Position numbers and translations under genes: made by a program
From: Flavobacterium dauae
Lineage (GTDB): Bacteria; Bacteroidota; Bacteroidia; Flavobacteriales; Flavobacteriaceae
Assembly: GCF_004151275.2 (NCBI RefSeq)
Contig: NZ_CP130821.1
Location: forward strand, 2,418,001-2,482,000
Length of the DNA stretch: 64,000 nucleotides
Reading direction: 5' to 3'
The notes under the pieces: generated by a model
The model's database searches: none
The model's input: the letters and a program-made list of their open reading frames with translations, nothing else
Told to the model about the DNA's origin: nothing
In this document: one piece after another, positions 43,356 through 52,725 of the stretch
How positions within the stretch are numbered: the stretch's first letter is position 1
Layout of the letters: every line of letters begins with the position of its first letter

Positions 43356-46205
43356 ATGAAGACAAATGCTTTTGCTTTAAGACACATTGGTCCTAGAGCA
43401 ACCGACTTACAACACATGTTTGACACGGTAGGTGTGAAAGATATGGATCAATTGTTATACGAAACTTTTCCAGACAAAATCCGTTTAGAGAAAGATATCG
43501 TTTTAGACGAAGCACTTACAGAATACGAATATTTGGCACACGCTACGGCATTAGGTGCACAAAACAAAGTATTCAAATCAATGATTGGTTTAGGATATAA
43601 CGAAGCGATTGTTCCGGCTGTTATCCAACGTAATATTTTCGAAAATCCGGGTTGGTACACTGCATACACGCCTTATCAGGCAGAAATTGCACAAGGACGT
43701 TTAGAGGCTTTATTGAATTTCCAAACAACGGTTATTGAATTAACAGGAATGGAAATTGCAAATGCTTCTTTGTTAGACGAATCTACCGCAGCTGCCGAAG
43801 CTATGGCATTGTTGTTTGATGTTCGTACAAGAGATCAAAAGAAAAACAACGCAAACAAATTATTTGTTTCAGAAGAAATTTTACCTCAAACATTATCGGT
43901 TTTACAAACGCGTTCTACTCCAATTGAAATTGAAGTTGTTGTTGGAAACCACGAAACATTTGAGTTTACAGAAGATTTCTTCGCTGCAATTTTACAATAT
44001 CCTGGTAAATACGGTCAGGTTCACGATTATCAAGATTTCATAAACAAAGCACATTCTAAAGATATTAAAGTAGCGGTTGCTGCCGATATTTTATCATTAG
44101 CTCGTTTAAAATCGCCAGGCGAAATGGGTGCCGATGCAGTTGTTGGTACCACTCAGCGTTTTGGTATTCCGTTAGGTTTTGGCGGTCCACACGCTGGTTT
44201 CTTTGCTACAAAAGAAGAATATAAACGATCAATGCCGGGTAGAATCATTGGTGTTTCGCAAGATACCAACGGAAACCGTGCATTGCGTATGGCGTTACAA
44301 ACACGTGAGCAACATATTAAACGCGAAAAAGCAACATCAAACATTTGTACTGCACAGGTTTTATTGGCTGTTATGGCGGGTATGTATGCGGTTTATCACG
44401 GACCAAAAGGTTTACGCCGTATTGCAAACGAAGCACACGCAAAAGCAGTTACTATTGAAACCGAATTAACTAAATTAGGTTTTGAGCAATTGAACGATGC
44501 GTATTTCGATACTATTTTAATAAAAGCCGATGCTGCAAAAGTAAAAGCAGTTGCCGAAGCTAAGGAATTCAATTTCTATTATGCTGATGCTAATACAGTT
44601 TCAATTTCTGTAAACGAAACTATTTCTATAAACGATATTAATACGGTGATTGGTATTTTTGCAGAAGTTGCCGGAAAATCATTCACAGCAGTTACTGAGC
44701 TTTCTCAAGAAGCTTTGGTTCCTGTAAAATTAGAAAGAACATCTACATTCTTAGAGCATGATGTTTTCAACACGTATCATTCAGAATCTCAATTGATGCG
44801 TTACATTAAAAAGTTAGAGCGTAAAGATTTGGCATTAAACCATTCTATGATTTCATTAGGATCTTGTACAATGAAGTTGAATGCAGCAGCAGAAATGTTG
44901 CCTTTAAGCAATCCTAACTGGAACAATATCCACCCATTTGCTCCGGCAGATCAAACCAAAGGATATTTAACCATGTTACACAAACTAGAGCAGCAGTTAA
45001 ACGTAATTACCGGTTTTGCTGGTACTACGCTACAACCAAACTCTGGTGCACAAGGTGAATATGCTGGTTTAATGGTTATTCGTGCGTATCACGAAGCTCG
45101 TGGCGAAGGTCACCGTAACATTGCGTTAATTCCTGCATCGGCTCACGGAACAAACCCTGCATCGGCTGCAATGGCTGGTATGAAAGTGGTTGTTACCAAA
45201 ACGACGGAAGAAGGAAATATCGACGTAGAAGATTTAAGAGCGAAAGCAGAATTACACAAAGACAATTTATCTTGTGTAATGATTACCTACCCTTCTACAC
45301 ACGGAGTTTACGAATCATCGATCATTGAAATTACAGATTTAATCCACGCTAACGGCGGACAGGTTTATATGGACGGTGCAAATATGAACGCACAAGTAGG
45401 TTTGACAAATCCTGCACGTATTGGTGCCGATGTTTGTCACTTAAACTTACACAAAACCTTCGCAATTCCTCACGGTGGTGGTGGTCCTGGTGTTGGCCCA
45501 ATCTGTGTGGCACAGCATTTAGTAGAATTTTTACCAACAAACCCTGTTATTAAAGTAGGTGGCGATAACGCAATCACGGCAATTTCAGCAGCTCCTTATG
45601 GTTCAGCTTTAGTTTGTTTGATTTCTTACGGATATATTTCGATGTTAGGTGCCGATGGTTTAAAACAATCTACCATGACAGCGATCTTAAATGCAAACTA
45701 TATGAAAGCGCGTTTAAGCGAAGGATACGAAGTATTGTATTCTGGAGAACGCGGACGTGCAGCTCACGAAATGATCATTGACTGCCGTATGTTTAAAGCA
45801 AAAGGTATTGAAGTTACTGATATCGCTAAACGTTTAATGGACTACGGTTTCCACGCACCAACGGTTTCTTTCCCTGTGGCTGGAACGTTGATGATTGAAC
45901 CGACTGAATCAGAAGATTTAGCAGAATTAGATCGTTTTTGTGATGCCATGCTTTCAATTCGCAAAGAAATTGAAGCTGCAACTGCAGAAGATACCAACAA
46001 CGTATTGAAAAATGCTCCACATACTTTAGCTATGTTGACTGCCGAAACTTGGGAACAACCTTATTCTCGTGAAAAAGCAGCGTATCCGTTAGAGTATGTA
46101 GCAGAAAACAAATTCTGGCCAAGCGTACGCCGTGTTGATGATGCTTATGGAGACAGAAACCTTGTTTGTTCTTGTGCACCTATTGAAGCTTATATGGAAG
46201 CGTAA
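43356..46205 (+). CDS. gcvP: glycine dehydrogenase (decarboxylating), P protein of the glycine cleavage system
   Basis: Decarboxylates glycine and passes the aminomethyl group to the H protein. It has 949 residues, the long single-chain form in which the two homologous halves are fused. The PLP lysine is K700 in NLHKTFAIPHGGGGPG. The N-terminal RHIGP motif and SLGSCTMKLN are also present. The codon choice is more uniform than that of neighbours, as expected for a strongly expressed gene. The gcvT and gcvH genes are not in this window. Confidence 0.96.
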   Translation: MKTNAFALRHIGPRATDLQHMFDTVGVKDMDQLLYETFPDKIRLEKDIVLDEALTEYEYLAHATALGAQNKVFKSMIGLGYNEAIVPAVIQRNIFENPGWYTAYTPYQAEIAQGRLEALLNFQTTVIELTGMEIANASLLDESTAAAEAMALLFDVRTRDQKKNNANKLFVSEEILPQTLSVLQTRSTPIEIEVVVGNHETFEFTEDFFAAILQYPGKYGQVHDYQDFINKAHSKDIKVAVAADILSLARLKSPGEMGADAVVGTTQRFGIPLGFGGPHAGFFATKEEYKRSMPGRIIGVSQDTNGNRALRMALQTREQHIKREKATSNICTAQVLLAVMAGMYAVYHGPKGLRRIANEAHAKAVTIETELTKLGFEQLNDAYFDTILIKADAAKVKAVAEAKEFNFYYADANTVSISVNETISINDINTVIGIFAEVAGKSFTAVTELSQEALVPVKLERTSTFLEHDVFNTYHSESQLMRYIKKLERKDLALNHSMISLGSCTMKLNAAAEMLPLSNPNWNNIHPFAPADQTKGYLTMLHKLEQQLNVITGFAGTTLQPNSGAQGEYAGLMVIRAYHEARGEGHRNIALIPASAHGTNPASAAMAGMKVVVTKTTEEGNIDVEDLRAKAELHKDNLSCVMITYPSTHGVYESSIIEITDLIHANGGQVYMDGANMNAQVGLTNPARIGADVCHLNLHKTFAIPHGGGGPGVGPICVAQHLVEFLPTNPVIKVGGDNAITAISAAPYGSALVCLISYGYISMLGADGLKQSTMTAILNANYMKARLSEGYEVLYSGERGRAAHEMIIDCRMFKAKGIEVTDIAKRLMDYGFHAPTVSFPVAGTLMIEPTESEDLAELDRFCDAMLSIRKEIEAATAEDTNNVLKNAPHTLAMLTAETWEQPYSREKAAYPLEYVAENKFWPSVRRVDDAYGDRNLVCSCAPIEAYMEA

Positions 46206-46292
46206 TATTTGTATAATGTATATTGTATAAATGTATAATAACGTAAAAACAGAATTTTGTTAATTGATATTCTGTTTTTATCGAATATTTAT

Positions 46293-46324
46293 AAAAACTC
46301 CCGAATTTCTTCGGGAGTTTTTGG
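46293..46324. terminator. bidirectional terminator between gcvP and the usher-like gene
   Basis: ACTCCCGAA (46298-46306) and TTCGGGAGT (46311-46319), a 4-nt loop, an A run before and a T run after. It serves both convergent transcripts. Confidence 0.85.
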
Positions 46325-46382
46325 TTTATGGTTATTTTTCTGATATTCTTAAAATCACTTTTTATTCCGCTTTCTAAATATT

Positions 46383-49178
46383 CTATGAACCGAATTTTTT
46401 AACATTAATCGTTTTTTCTTTAACCTTTATCTCAAATGTAGGAAGCTGTGTTATTTTTCCGGCTACAATATTGAAATCATAAGAGGTTTGTTCGCAATAA
46501 GTATTATCGGGCAATGAATTTTGATTAATAAAAATCTGATAATTTCCGGTAGGAAGAAAACCTACAAAAACACCGTCTTCGTTTGAAGGAATCCGTTGTA
46601 TGAATTTTCCATCTTGAAAGATATTAAAGATAATTCCACCCGATTTTAGCTCAAAATTCAATACTTTATTTGGATCATAATCATAATGGATTTTTCCTGA
46701 AATCGTTCCGTTTTGCTGTAAAGGAATTAAAACATAGCTTTGGTAACCATCAATTACGCATTCTGTTCCTTCACTAAACCAACCTTTTTGTACAACAGGT
46801 TGTGTTTTATAATTTCCGAAGGGCAATGAGCGGTATTCAAACCTACCTTCGTTGTTTGTTTTAAATGTTGTTTTGTTAATAGTAACAAAATAATCAGGTG
46901 CTGGCTCATCGCCTTCATCAAAGATATTATTACTGTTTTTGTCGTAAAAAACCTTTGCAAACAAAGCTCCTTTTCTGCCTAAAGAAGGTTTAGTTCCTTT
47001 AAAATTATAGGTCAATCCTGCTTCTATTATGAACATTTTTCCTTGCGAAAAAATAGCGTTATGGCTATCGTAACGATACCACGATGAATTAAGAAAAATT
47101 TGATATTGCGTATTGGGTACATATTTTACATTTAGGAACGCAGACGGAGTTTGTCCCAAATAAAAATCATCAACATAAGAAGCCCCTGTTTTTACAGATA
47201 ATTTATTGTTTATAAAATTTTTATCGGCAGCTACCACAAATGTTAACCGTTCAAAGGTTGATTCTTTGTCTGCTACCCTAAGTACAGAGGCATATTCTGA
47301 CAAGTAAAAACTTCCGTATTGATACATTGCACTCGCACTTAACCATTTAAAGCTATATATGGCATTTAATTTTAACTGAGGTTTTAGTTGAAGGCTTTCT
47401 GAAAGTTGTGTTAGTCCTTCTTCTATCCCCAAAGTTACAGAATGTGTTTGATTGTTACTTATCCAGTTAAAATTTTCTAACAATCGATGGCTTTTCATTT
47501 GTAAAACTCCGTTAGGCGTTAATCCCATAAAGCTGTTGCTTTTTTCGGTAACATACTGATATTCAAATGTTGTTCCCAAGAATTTTATCCTTGGCAAGGT
47601 AATACCCGTATTAAAACGAAAATTATCTGACCGCACAAACATATTGTACATATACGATTGAGGTGAGAAATCGGAAAACAATATGTTGGCATAAAGGGTA
47701 CGGTTTTTAGAAATAGTTTTTAGAAAACTTTGTTGAATTTGTGTCGTTCCTCTGCGATTTCCGGGAAAATAATCCGAGCTAATAAAATAATTCCCCGATA
47801 ATCTTAATGTATTAATAGTTCCGCTATATTGGGTTTCAACCGAAAAAACCGGCTTGCTTTTATCGTTTATTTCATAGTTGCTTATTCCACCATAAGTTTT
47901 TAAATTTCCTTGCCAATTTTTCCCAAATCTCTGTGTTTTGTCTATACCTATTAAATGATGTTGTGCCAATTCGGTAACATCGTTTTTATAAATATAACTT
48001 CCGGTAATATAATCAGACGAATTTGAACCTCCTAAGATTCCTGTGGCATACATACCATAATTATTTTTTAGAAACGCATTTTTCTCTGTCAGATTAAAAT
48101 TCTCATCTATAAATCCAACTTCCAGCTTACGGTTGTTTTCTTTATCTGCCAATTTAACTTGCACGCCTCGTCCAAAAAGAGGCATATCTGACGACAAATT
48201 AACATTACCCACTTTAATACTGCTGTTGTCTAAATGATACTCTAAATAGGTATTGGTTACTAAAGTCTGTTGCTGATTATTTTTATAAAAGTTACCGTTT
48301 AACGAAACGTATCCTGCCGGAAGATCTACATCGGCAGAACCCATTAATTGATAAGAATCTGCATTTTTACCAATGGTCCGGTAGCTTGCTGTTACGCTGT
48401 TTTTTTGATACATTTGTGCATATCCGGCATTTTCTACATTTTGATAACGTTTTACCGAAGAAACATTTTGCACCGTAACAGCCGTATTTCCAAAAAGTAT
48501 CTTTTCAGAACTACGCATTCCTGTTACATTAACTGTAAATTGTGATTGGTTTAGCAACGAATTGGGCAGTAAAAGCTTAAAATCAAAAACTGTATCTTTC
48601 TGAACATCAACGCTGCCTTTTAGTTCAAAAAAATTGCTTTCGCCTACAAGAACAGGAATACTGAAAATAACAAAAACGTCCTGCTTACGGTTCCCGAGAT
48701 TGGTAACCGCAACTTTTACCGACAAAGAGTCGTTCACGTTCGTTAAAAAAATACTAGAAAGCTCTGCAGATAATCTCAAATTGTTGTTTTCTTCTGTATG
48801 TTGATCAACGTTTTGCAATGCAACTATAGTTCCGTCTTTATTTAAAACTACCATTTCAATGGTTGAAATCCCTGCTTTTACCGTTGTTTCGCGAAGTACT
48901 TTTATCGGAACAAACATTTGTTCGCCTGCATCTATAAGCAATGGAATAGTTTCGTTTGAAATATTCTTAAATCCCTTTGGCGTACTAATTTTTAAAGTAC
49001 CTTCAAAAGACGTATCGGTTGTATTGTGTACCGCAACAACCATATCAACAAGGTTCTTCTTTTGAATAGATGGCTGTTCTGTTTGTACATCAAGTGTTAT
49101 CCCGTTTTGAGCATAAGAGATAAAACAAAACAACATCAAAAAAGAAAATAACAGTTTACGTATCAATAAATTAAGCAT
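46383..49178 (-). CDS. usher-like outer-membrane barrel protein of a chaperone-usher-type locus
   Basis: 931 residues. Signal peptide (cleavage after SYAQ). Two Ig-like beta domains fill about 25-135 and 136-245. A long barrel-like stretch with alternating aromatic strands spans about 255-730. At 321-343 the sequence IKVGNVNLSSDMPLFGRGVQ has the spacing of the usher barrel-entry motif (LGDxxxxxDxFDxxxFRGxQL). Two C-terminal beta domains follow: 737-800, starting with an acidic DKNSNNIFDEGDE loop, and about 820-931. This order resembles ushers, but the identity is inferred, not shown by alignment. It is last in the operon, 17 bp after the adhesin-like gene. The alternative is an unrelated outer-membrane assembly factor. 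Confidence 0.6.
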   Translation of the reverse strand: MLNLLIRKLLFSFLMLFCFISYAQNGITLDVQTEQPSIQKKNLVDMVVAVHNTTDTSFEGTLKISTPKGFKNISNETIPLLIDAGEQMFVPIKVLRETTVKAGISTIEMVVLNKDGTIVALQNVDQHTEENNNLRLSAELSSIFLTNVNDSLSVKVAVTNLGNRKQDVFVIFSIPVLVGESNFFELKGSVDVQKDTVFDFKLLLPNSLLNQSQFTVNVTGMRSSEKILFGNTAVTVQNVSSVKRYQNVENAGYAQMYQKNSVTASYRTIGKNADSYQLMGSADVDLPAGYVSLNGNFYKNNQQQTLVTNTYLEYHLDNSSIKVGNVNLSSDMPLFGRGVQVKLADKENNRKLEVGFIDENFNLTEKNAFLKNNYGMYATGILGGSNSSDYITGSYIYKNDVTELAQHHLIGIDKTQRFGKNWQGNLKTYGGISNYEINDKSKPVFSVETQYSGTINTLRLSGNYFISSDYFPGNRRGTTQIQQSFLKTISKNRTLYANILFSDFSPQSYMYNMFVRSDNFRFNTGITLPRIKFLGTTFEYQYVTEKSNSFMGLTPNGVLQMKSHRLLENFNWISNNQTHSVTLGIEEGLTQLSESLQLKPQLKLNAIYSFKWLSASAMYQYGSFYLSEYASVLRVADKESTFERLTFVVAADKNFINNKLSVKTGASYVDDFYLGQTPSAFLNVKYVPNTQYQIFLNSSWYRYDSHNAIFSQGKMFIIEAGLTYNFKGTKPSLGRKGALFAKVFYDKNSNNIFDEGDEPAPDYFVTINKTTFKTNNEGRFEYRSLPFGNYKTQPVVQKGWFSEGTECVIDGYQSYVLIPLQQNGTISGKIHYDYDPNKVLNFELKSGGIIFNIFQDGKFIQRIPSNEDGVFVGFLPTGNYQIFINQNSLPDNTYCEQTSYDFNIVAGKITQLPTFEIKVKEKTINVKKFGS

Positions 49179-49195
49179 TTTTTGATGAGGTATTT

Positions 49196-50230
49196 TTACT
49201 TTGGCAAAATTTCGTATTGTAACGTAGTAGAATACTGTTCCATTTTTCCTGTAATCAAATTCATATCATTGGGTTGGGTAGCATAGGTAATACTGTAAGA
49301 AACCTGCCCATTGGTATTAGCACCCGATGCAATTTTTTGCGAAGTGTTGCTTAATGTTATAGGAAAAACAGCTCCCTGATTTCCTGCCTCGGGCATTAAA
49401 TTAAGTCGCACTGTGCCTAAAGGCAGCGTGCTACCGGTTACCGAAGTAAAAACAGGCTGCAACGAGGTAACTTTTACCTGATAATCAGTATTGGCACTTA
49501 CAATTATTCCGCCCGGATAGGTAACACTTGCCCCTTGTAAATAGTCTTGTTTTGTTTTCAATTCTAACAAACCATTTACCGCATTTGACGCTATTTTTAT
49601 TGAAAATTGTGGGGTTACAGGTGGAGTTCCGCTTAAAGCACCTATTTGTAGGCGATACATTTTATTTATACTTCCTTTAAGCTGACCTTTTTCGTCATAA
49701 TATTTAAACTCTAAAGGCACTGAAAATTCCGAATAAGTTTTAAAAGCAGCCAAATAAGCACCTCCTTCAATTTTTAAATCAAACCGGATATGGAATTGAT
49801 AATAGGGATTTCCTCCACCCGCTACATTATATAACCCTGCTTGTGATTGTGGAACTAAAAACACCTCTTGCCCTTGTTGTAAAAAGGTTTGTAGAGGCAT
49901 TCCTATTTGTGGAATAGTAGGAACAGTACTTTGGTTAAGCATACCAGATGTTGCTACGGGTAACAAGCTAATCTTATTTGCCGGAAAAACCTGATTGCCA
50001 TTTTGATTGCTATTAACAATAGGGCTTGTAACACGTACAGATATACGCCACGTAGGTAAGTTTAAAGTTCCGTTTCCGTCTAACCAAATATCATAAGCAT
50101 TAGCTTTAACAATACCACTGTAAGAATCAATAGTTGCATAATCGTTACTATCAACGTGTAAAGAAGTATTTTGTGCATTACTGCACCACGAAATTAAAAC
50201 TAAAAATATATATATTAACTTATTATTCAT
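49196..50230 (-). CDS. tip-adhesin-like protein with C-terminal pilin-like domain
   Basis: 344 residues from the ATG at 50230. A longer frame opens at 50281 inside the chaperone gene, but this ATG begins a clean signal peptide (cleavage after SNAQ) and overlaps the chaperone stop by only 8 bp. Residues 21-198 form one beta-rich domain. A Pro-rich linker (GTPPVTPQ) follows. Residues 208-344 resemble the two small subunits: DYLQGA near 229, ANTDYQVKVTS near 247, and a closing TTLQYEI strand. The N-terminal domain lacks the VTLNVNL strand of the subunits, as expected of a tip protein that caps a fibre. The role is inferred. Confidence 0.6.
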   Translation of the reverse strand: MNNKLIYIFLVLISWCSNAQNTSLHVDSNDYATIDSYSGIVKANAYDIWLDGNGTLNLPTWRISVRVTSPIVNSNQNGNQVFPANKISLLPVATSGMLNQSTVPTIPQIGMPLQTFLQQGQEVFLVPQSQAGLYNVAGGGNPYYQFHIRFDLKIEGGAYLAAFKTYSEFSVPLEFKYYDEKGQLKGSINKMYRLQIGALSGTPPVTPQFSIKIASNAVNGLLELKTKQDYLQGASVTYPGGIIVSANTDYQVKVTSLQPVFTSVTGSTLPLGTVRLNLMPEAGNQGAVFPITLSNTSQKIASGANTNGQVSYSITYATQPNDMNLITGKMEQYSTTLQYEILPK

Positions 50231-51020
50231 AAGTAAAGGATAGTTCTGCCATTTCAATGGTGTTATCGTCGCCATAATCAATAAGAATGGTTGCGGTGTA
50301 CTTGCCGGGCGTTGTATTTTCCGGCAATTTAATGGTCATTTCGCGGTTATCTCCAGGCATACTGTAAAAAATAATGTGATCTATTTTTACTTTTTTGCCA
50401 TTTTGCGTGTTAAATAATTCAGGGTAAATGATACCGTCTGCCCAGATGTTTCCTTTGTTTTTAAAATAAAGCTCTATTAATTTGGTTTCTTTATTAAACA
50501 AAAGATTTTCTATTTCCAGCTTTTTGTTTTTTGATTCATTGGTACGGTGGAACAGCTTAATTCCCGAACGTACGCTTACTTTTATGTTTGCCCCCTGACT
50601 ATCTACATCGTTTACCGGATTCATTTGTGTTACATACAGCATTGCCGTGTGTACAGGTCTTTCGTCGGTAAGCGTGTTAGGCGTTGTAATGCTTACCTCT
50701 ATTTCTTTATTTTGTCCAGGTTGTAATGAAAAATAGGTATCTTCTTTTTTAATGGTTACCCAGCTTGCACAAGATGTTGGCAGGCTATCGGCAGGAAACA
50801 TTAAATTTTCACCTTTATCATCGTATTTCCAATCACCTAAACTTACCGCTAAATCCATTGTATGCGATGTACTTACATTAGAAACCATAACTTTTTGTAC
50901 TCCGCTTTGCCCCGGATCTGCTTCGTAATACAAACGCGGTGGAGATACAGAAATACCTGTTTGCGAAAAAACAGACAAAAAAGGAAATAAGAAACAAAAA
51001 ATCGACAGAAATACTCGCAT
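50223..51020 (-). CDS. PapD-like periplasmic pilus chaperone
   Basis: 265 residues. Signal peptide (cleavage after SVFSQ), then two Ig-like domains. The first begins ISVSPPRLYYEADPG, close to the start of PapD-type chaperones. The edge strand VSVRSGIKLFHR matches the G1-strand region of such chaperones, which end in KLFYRP, and carries the alternating hydrophobic residues that complete subunits. The second domain follows (about 165-265). In known systems such a chaperone caps pilins by donor-strand complementation and delivers them to the usher. Its stop overlaps the adhesin start by 8 bp. Confidence 0.75.
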   Translation of the reverse strand: MRVFLSIFCFLFPFLSVFSQTGISVSPPRLYYEADPGQSGVQKVMVSNVSTSHTMDLAVSLGDWKYDDKGENLMFPADSLPTSCASWVTIKKEDTYFSLQPGQNKEIEVSITTPNTLTDERPVHTAMLYVTQMNPVNDVDSQGANIKVSVRSGIKLFHRTNESKNKKLEIENLLFNKETKLIELYFKNKGNIWADGIIYPELFNTQNGKKVKIDHIIFYSMPGDNREMTIKLPENTTPGKYTATILIDYGDDNTIEMAELSFTYE

Positions 51021-51104
51021 ATAACATATTTTATGACATAAATTTACAAAAAAAGTGTTACAAAAGCTTGTAACACCTTATTCTAAATTATAACAGACCA
51101 CAAA

Positions 51105-51650
51105 TTATTGTGCTACAATAGTGTATGTTACCGTTGTTGTAAATACTGTAGCTGTTTGCCCTGCTACGTATTTATCAATATAAGCATTTGCACCTGCCGC
51201 CGCATAGTTAATGTTAATGTTTTTGTCAACAGCTCCTAATGTAGAAGTTACAATATTTTGATCACCCGTAGATAATGCAACTCCATTCGCTGTATAGCTC
51301 GCACTGGCTAAAGCGTCGTTTGTACCTGCTGATGCCGTAATCCTTACTGATGCCGCATCAATATTTCCGTTACCGCCCGAAACCGATTTTGTTAAATCAC
51401 CGCTTGCTTTTACCGATACCGCAAAACCACCTGTGCTGAATATTTTTAAATGGTTTTGTTGCATAGCGCTTACTCCGCTCGCATAGTCATTTTCAGTAAC
51501 ATAATCTAAATCAACCGTTGTTTGTGATGGTAGTACCACTAAAGTTTGGATAGGATTTAAGTTTACATTTAATGTTACATCACCTGATGTTTGTGCTTGT
51601 GATGCTGCTGCGAATAATATTGTAAAAGAAGCTAAAAGTACTTTTCTCAT
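51105..51650 (-). CDS. pilin-like subunit 1
   Basis: 181 residues; signal peptide cleaved after ASQAQ. The mature N-terminus carries VTLNVNLNPIQTLVV, an alternating hydrophobic strand like a donor-strand extension. The body has ENDYASG, STGGFAVSVKASG, and a closing strand TTTVTYTI at the C-terminus. No cysteines occur in the mature part. It is about 40 percent alike by eye to subunit 2 (52173-52685) and shares motifs with the C-terminal half of the adhesin-like protein. It is rich in Ala, Thr and Gly, as major pilins often are, so I think it the main subunit. A duplicated promoter lies upstream. Confidence 0.68.
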   Translation of the reverse strand: MRKVLLASFTILFAAASQAQTSGDVTLNVNLNPIQTLVVLPSQTTVDLDYVTENDYASGVSAMQQNHLKIFSTGGFAVSVKASGDLTKSVSGGNGNIDAASVRITASAGTNDALASASYTANGVALSTGDQNIVTSTLGAVDKNININYAAAGANAYIDKYVAGQTATVFTTTVTYTIVAQ

Positions 51651-51739
51651 TTTTTTAAATTATTTTTTTAAAAAATTTATATTTTTTTATTATATTTGAT
51701 GGTTAGGTTCTTCAAAAGAACCTCTTTATTAATTCGGTG

Positions 51740-51773
51740 CAAATGTATTTCGGTTTTTTATACATTCACTTAT
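51740..51773 (-). promoter_or_regulatory. promoter module A of pilin-like subunit 1
   Basis: The minus strand reads ATAAGT (51768-51773), a 20-nt spacer and TACATTTG (51740-51747, TAnnTTTG). ATAAGT replaces the usual TTTG, which suggests that an activator is needed. Confidence 0.55.
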
Positions 51774-51845
51774 AAAAAACCGCTAAAAACTTGTTGTTTT
51801 TTACCTGTGCTTTTTAAAAAGAACTAAATCTCTGTTAATACAGCT

Positions 51846-51879
51846 CAAATATATTTTGGAGCTTTGGATGTGCACTTAT
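51846..51879 (-). promoter_or_regulatory. promoter module B of pilin-like subunit 1
   Basis: The minus strand reads ATAAGT (51874-51879), a 20-nt spacer and TATATTTG (51846-51853). It has the same spacing and same upstream element as module A, 106 bp further from the gene. Confidence 0.55.
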
Positions 51880-52172
51880 TAAAAACGTAGAAAAATTTGT
51901 TATTTCTTACCTCTGTGTTTGTTATAATCAAGCTACATTAAGCATAGTTGCTTTTTTAGCAACGCCTTTAAATTATTATCACATTGGTTAATCTGTATTG
52001 TCGAAGTATTTTGTTTAGCCACAGGTTTGCAGATAAACACCGGGCTAAGTCTCAAAATTTGAGCAGTATGAAGCTTTGTTTTTATTTTAACTAATTACAT
52101 CCAAAACAAAGCTAAGCAGAACAAAGTTGAATTTGAACGTTTAGACTCACCTAATTTAAACGTTGCTTAAAA

Positions 52173-52685
52173 CTACTGAGAAACAATAGTATAAAGAATA
52201 TTATAATGATAATTTGCAGTGGCAGCAGGCTTGCTGTAATTAATATATACATTTTCACCGGCACCTTTATAAGCAATATTAAATTTTTGATTAATACAAC
52301 CTTTATTGCTTGCTATAATTACCTGTTCCTTCTCAGATACGTTTCTTTCCGAATAAATTACATTAGGCTGGTGGATATTAGAAGATGCACTTATTTTGAT
52401 GCTATTCAGCGGAATAATTTCTGACGACACCTCTTTGATACCGCTAACTTTTACCTGATAGCCCGAAGTACTGTATATTGCTAAGTGATCTGTTTGTTCA
52501 GAGACCACACCGTTTTTATAATCGTCTTTCGTTATGTAGTTAAGATTTACTTCTTGCTGCGAAGGGTTTACCATTAAGGTTTGTATGGGATACAGGTTCA
52601 CGTTAAGCGTTACACTGTTTTGTGCCTGTAGATTTAAGCTTAATAAGCCAACAAAAAAAACTGCTATTGCACAACGTATATACAT
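52173..52685 (-). CDS. pilin-like subunit 2
   Basis: 170 residues; signal peptide cleaved after LQAQ. The mature start VTLNVNLYPIQTLMV is nearly the same as in subunit 1, followed by KDDYKNG, YSTSGYQVKVSG and the closing strand YNILYTI. The single mature Cys is unpaired. It is the first gene downstream of the AraC regulator on the same strand. It is more charged and less Ala-rich than subunit 1, so a minor or adaptor subunit is plausible. A 487-bp-plus gap separates it from subunit 1, which has its own promoters. Confidence 0.66.
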   Translation of the reverse strand: MYIRCAIAVFFVGLLSLNLQAQNSVTLNVNLYPIQTLMVNPSQQEVNLNYITKDDYKNGVVSEQTDHLAIYSTSGYQVKVSGIKEVSSEIIPLNSIKISASSNIHQPNVIYSERNVSEKEQVIIASNKGCINQKFNIAYKGAGENVYINYSKPAATANYHYNILYTIVSQ

Positions 52686-52725
52686 AAATCGTTTATTTCA
52701 CACAACTAAAGTTAATTTTTTTTAT

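Larger units (their letters stand above)
51651..52172. other. 522-bp regulatory intergenic region upstream of pilin-like subunit 1
   Basis: No gene. It holds two copies of a promoter module (51740-51814 and 51846-51920) that align without gaps, a 13-bp palindrome (52051-52063, CTCAAAATTTGAG), and an 11-bp inverted repeat (52072-52082 with 52103-52113, AGCTTTGTTTT and its complement). This is far longer than other gaps in the operon. Confidence 0.65.
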
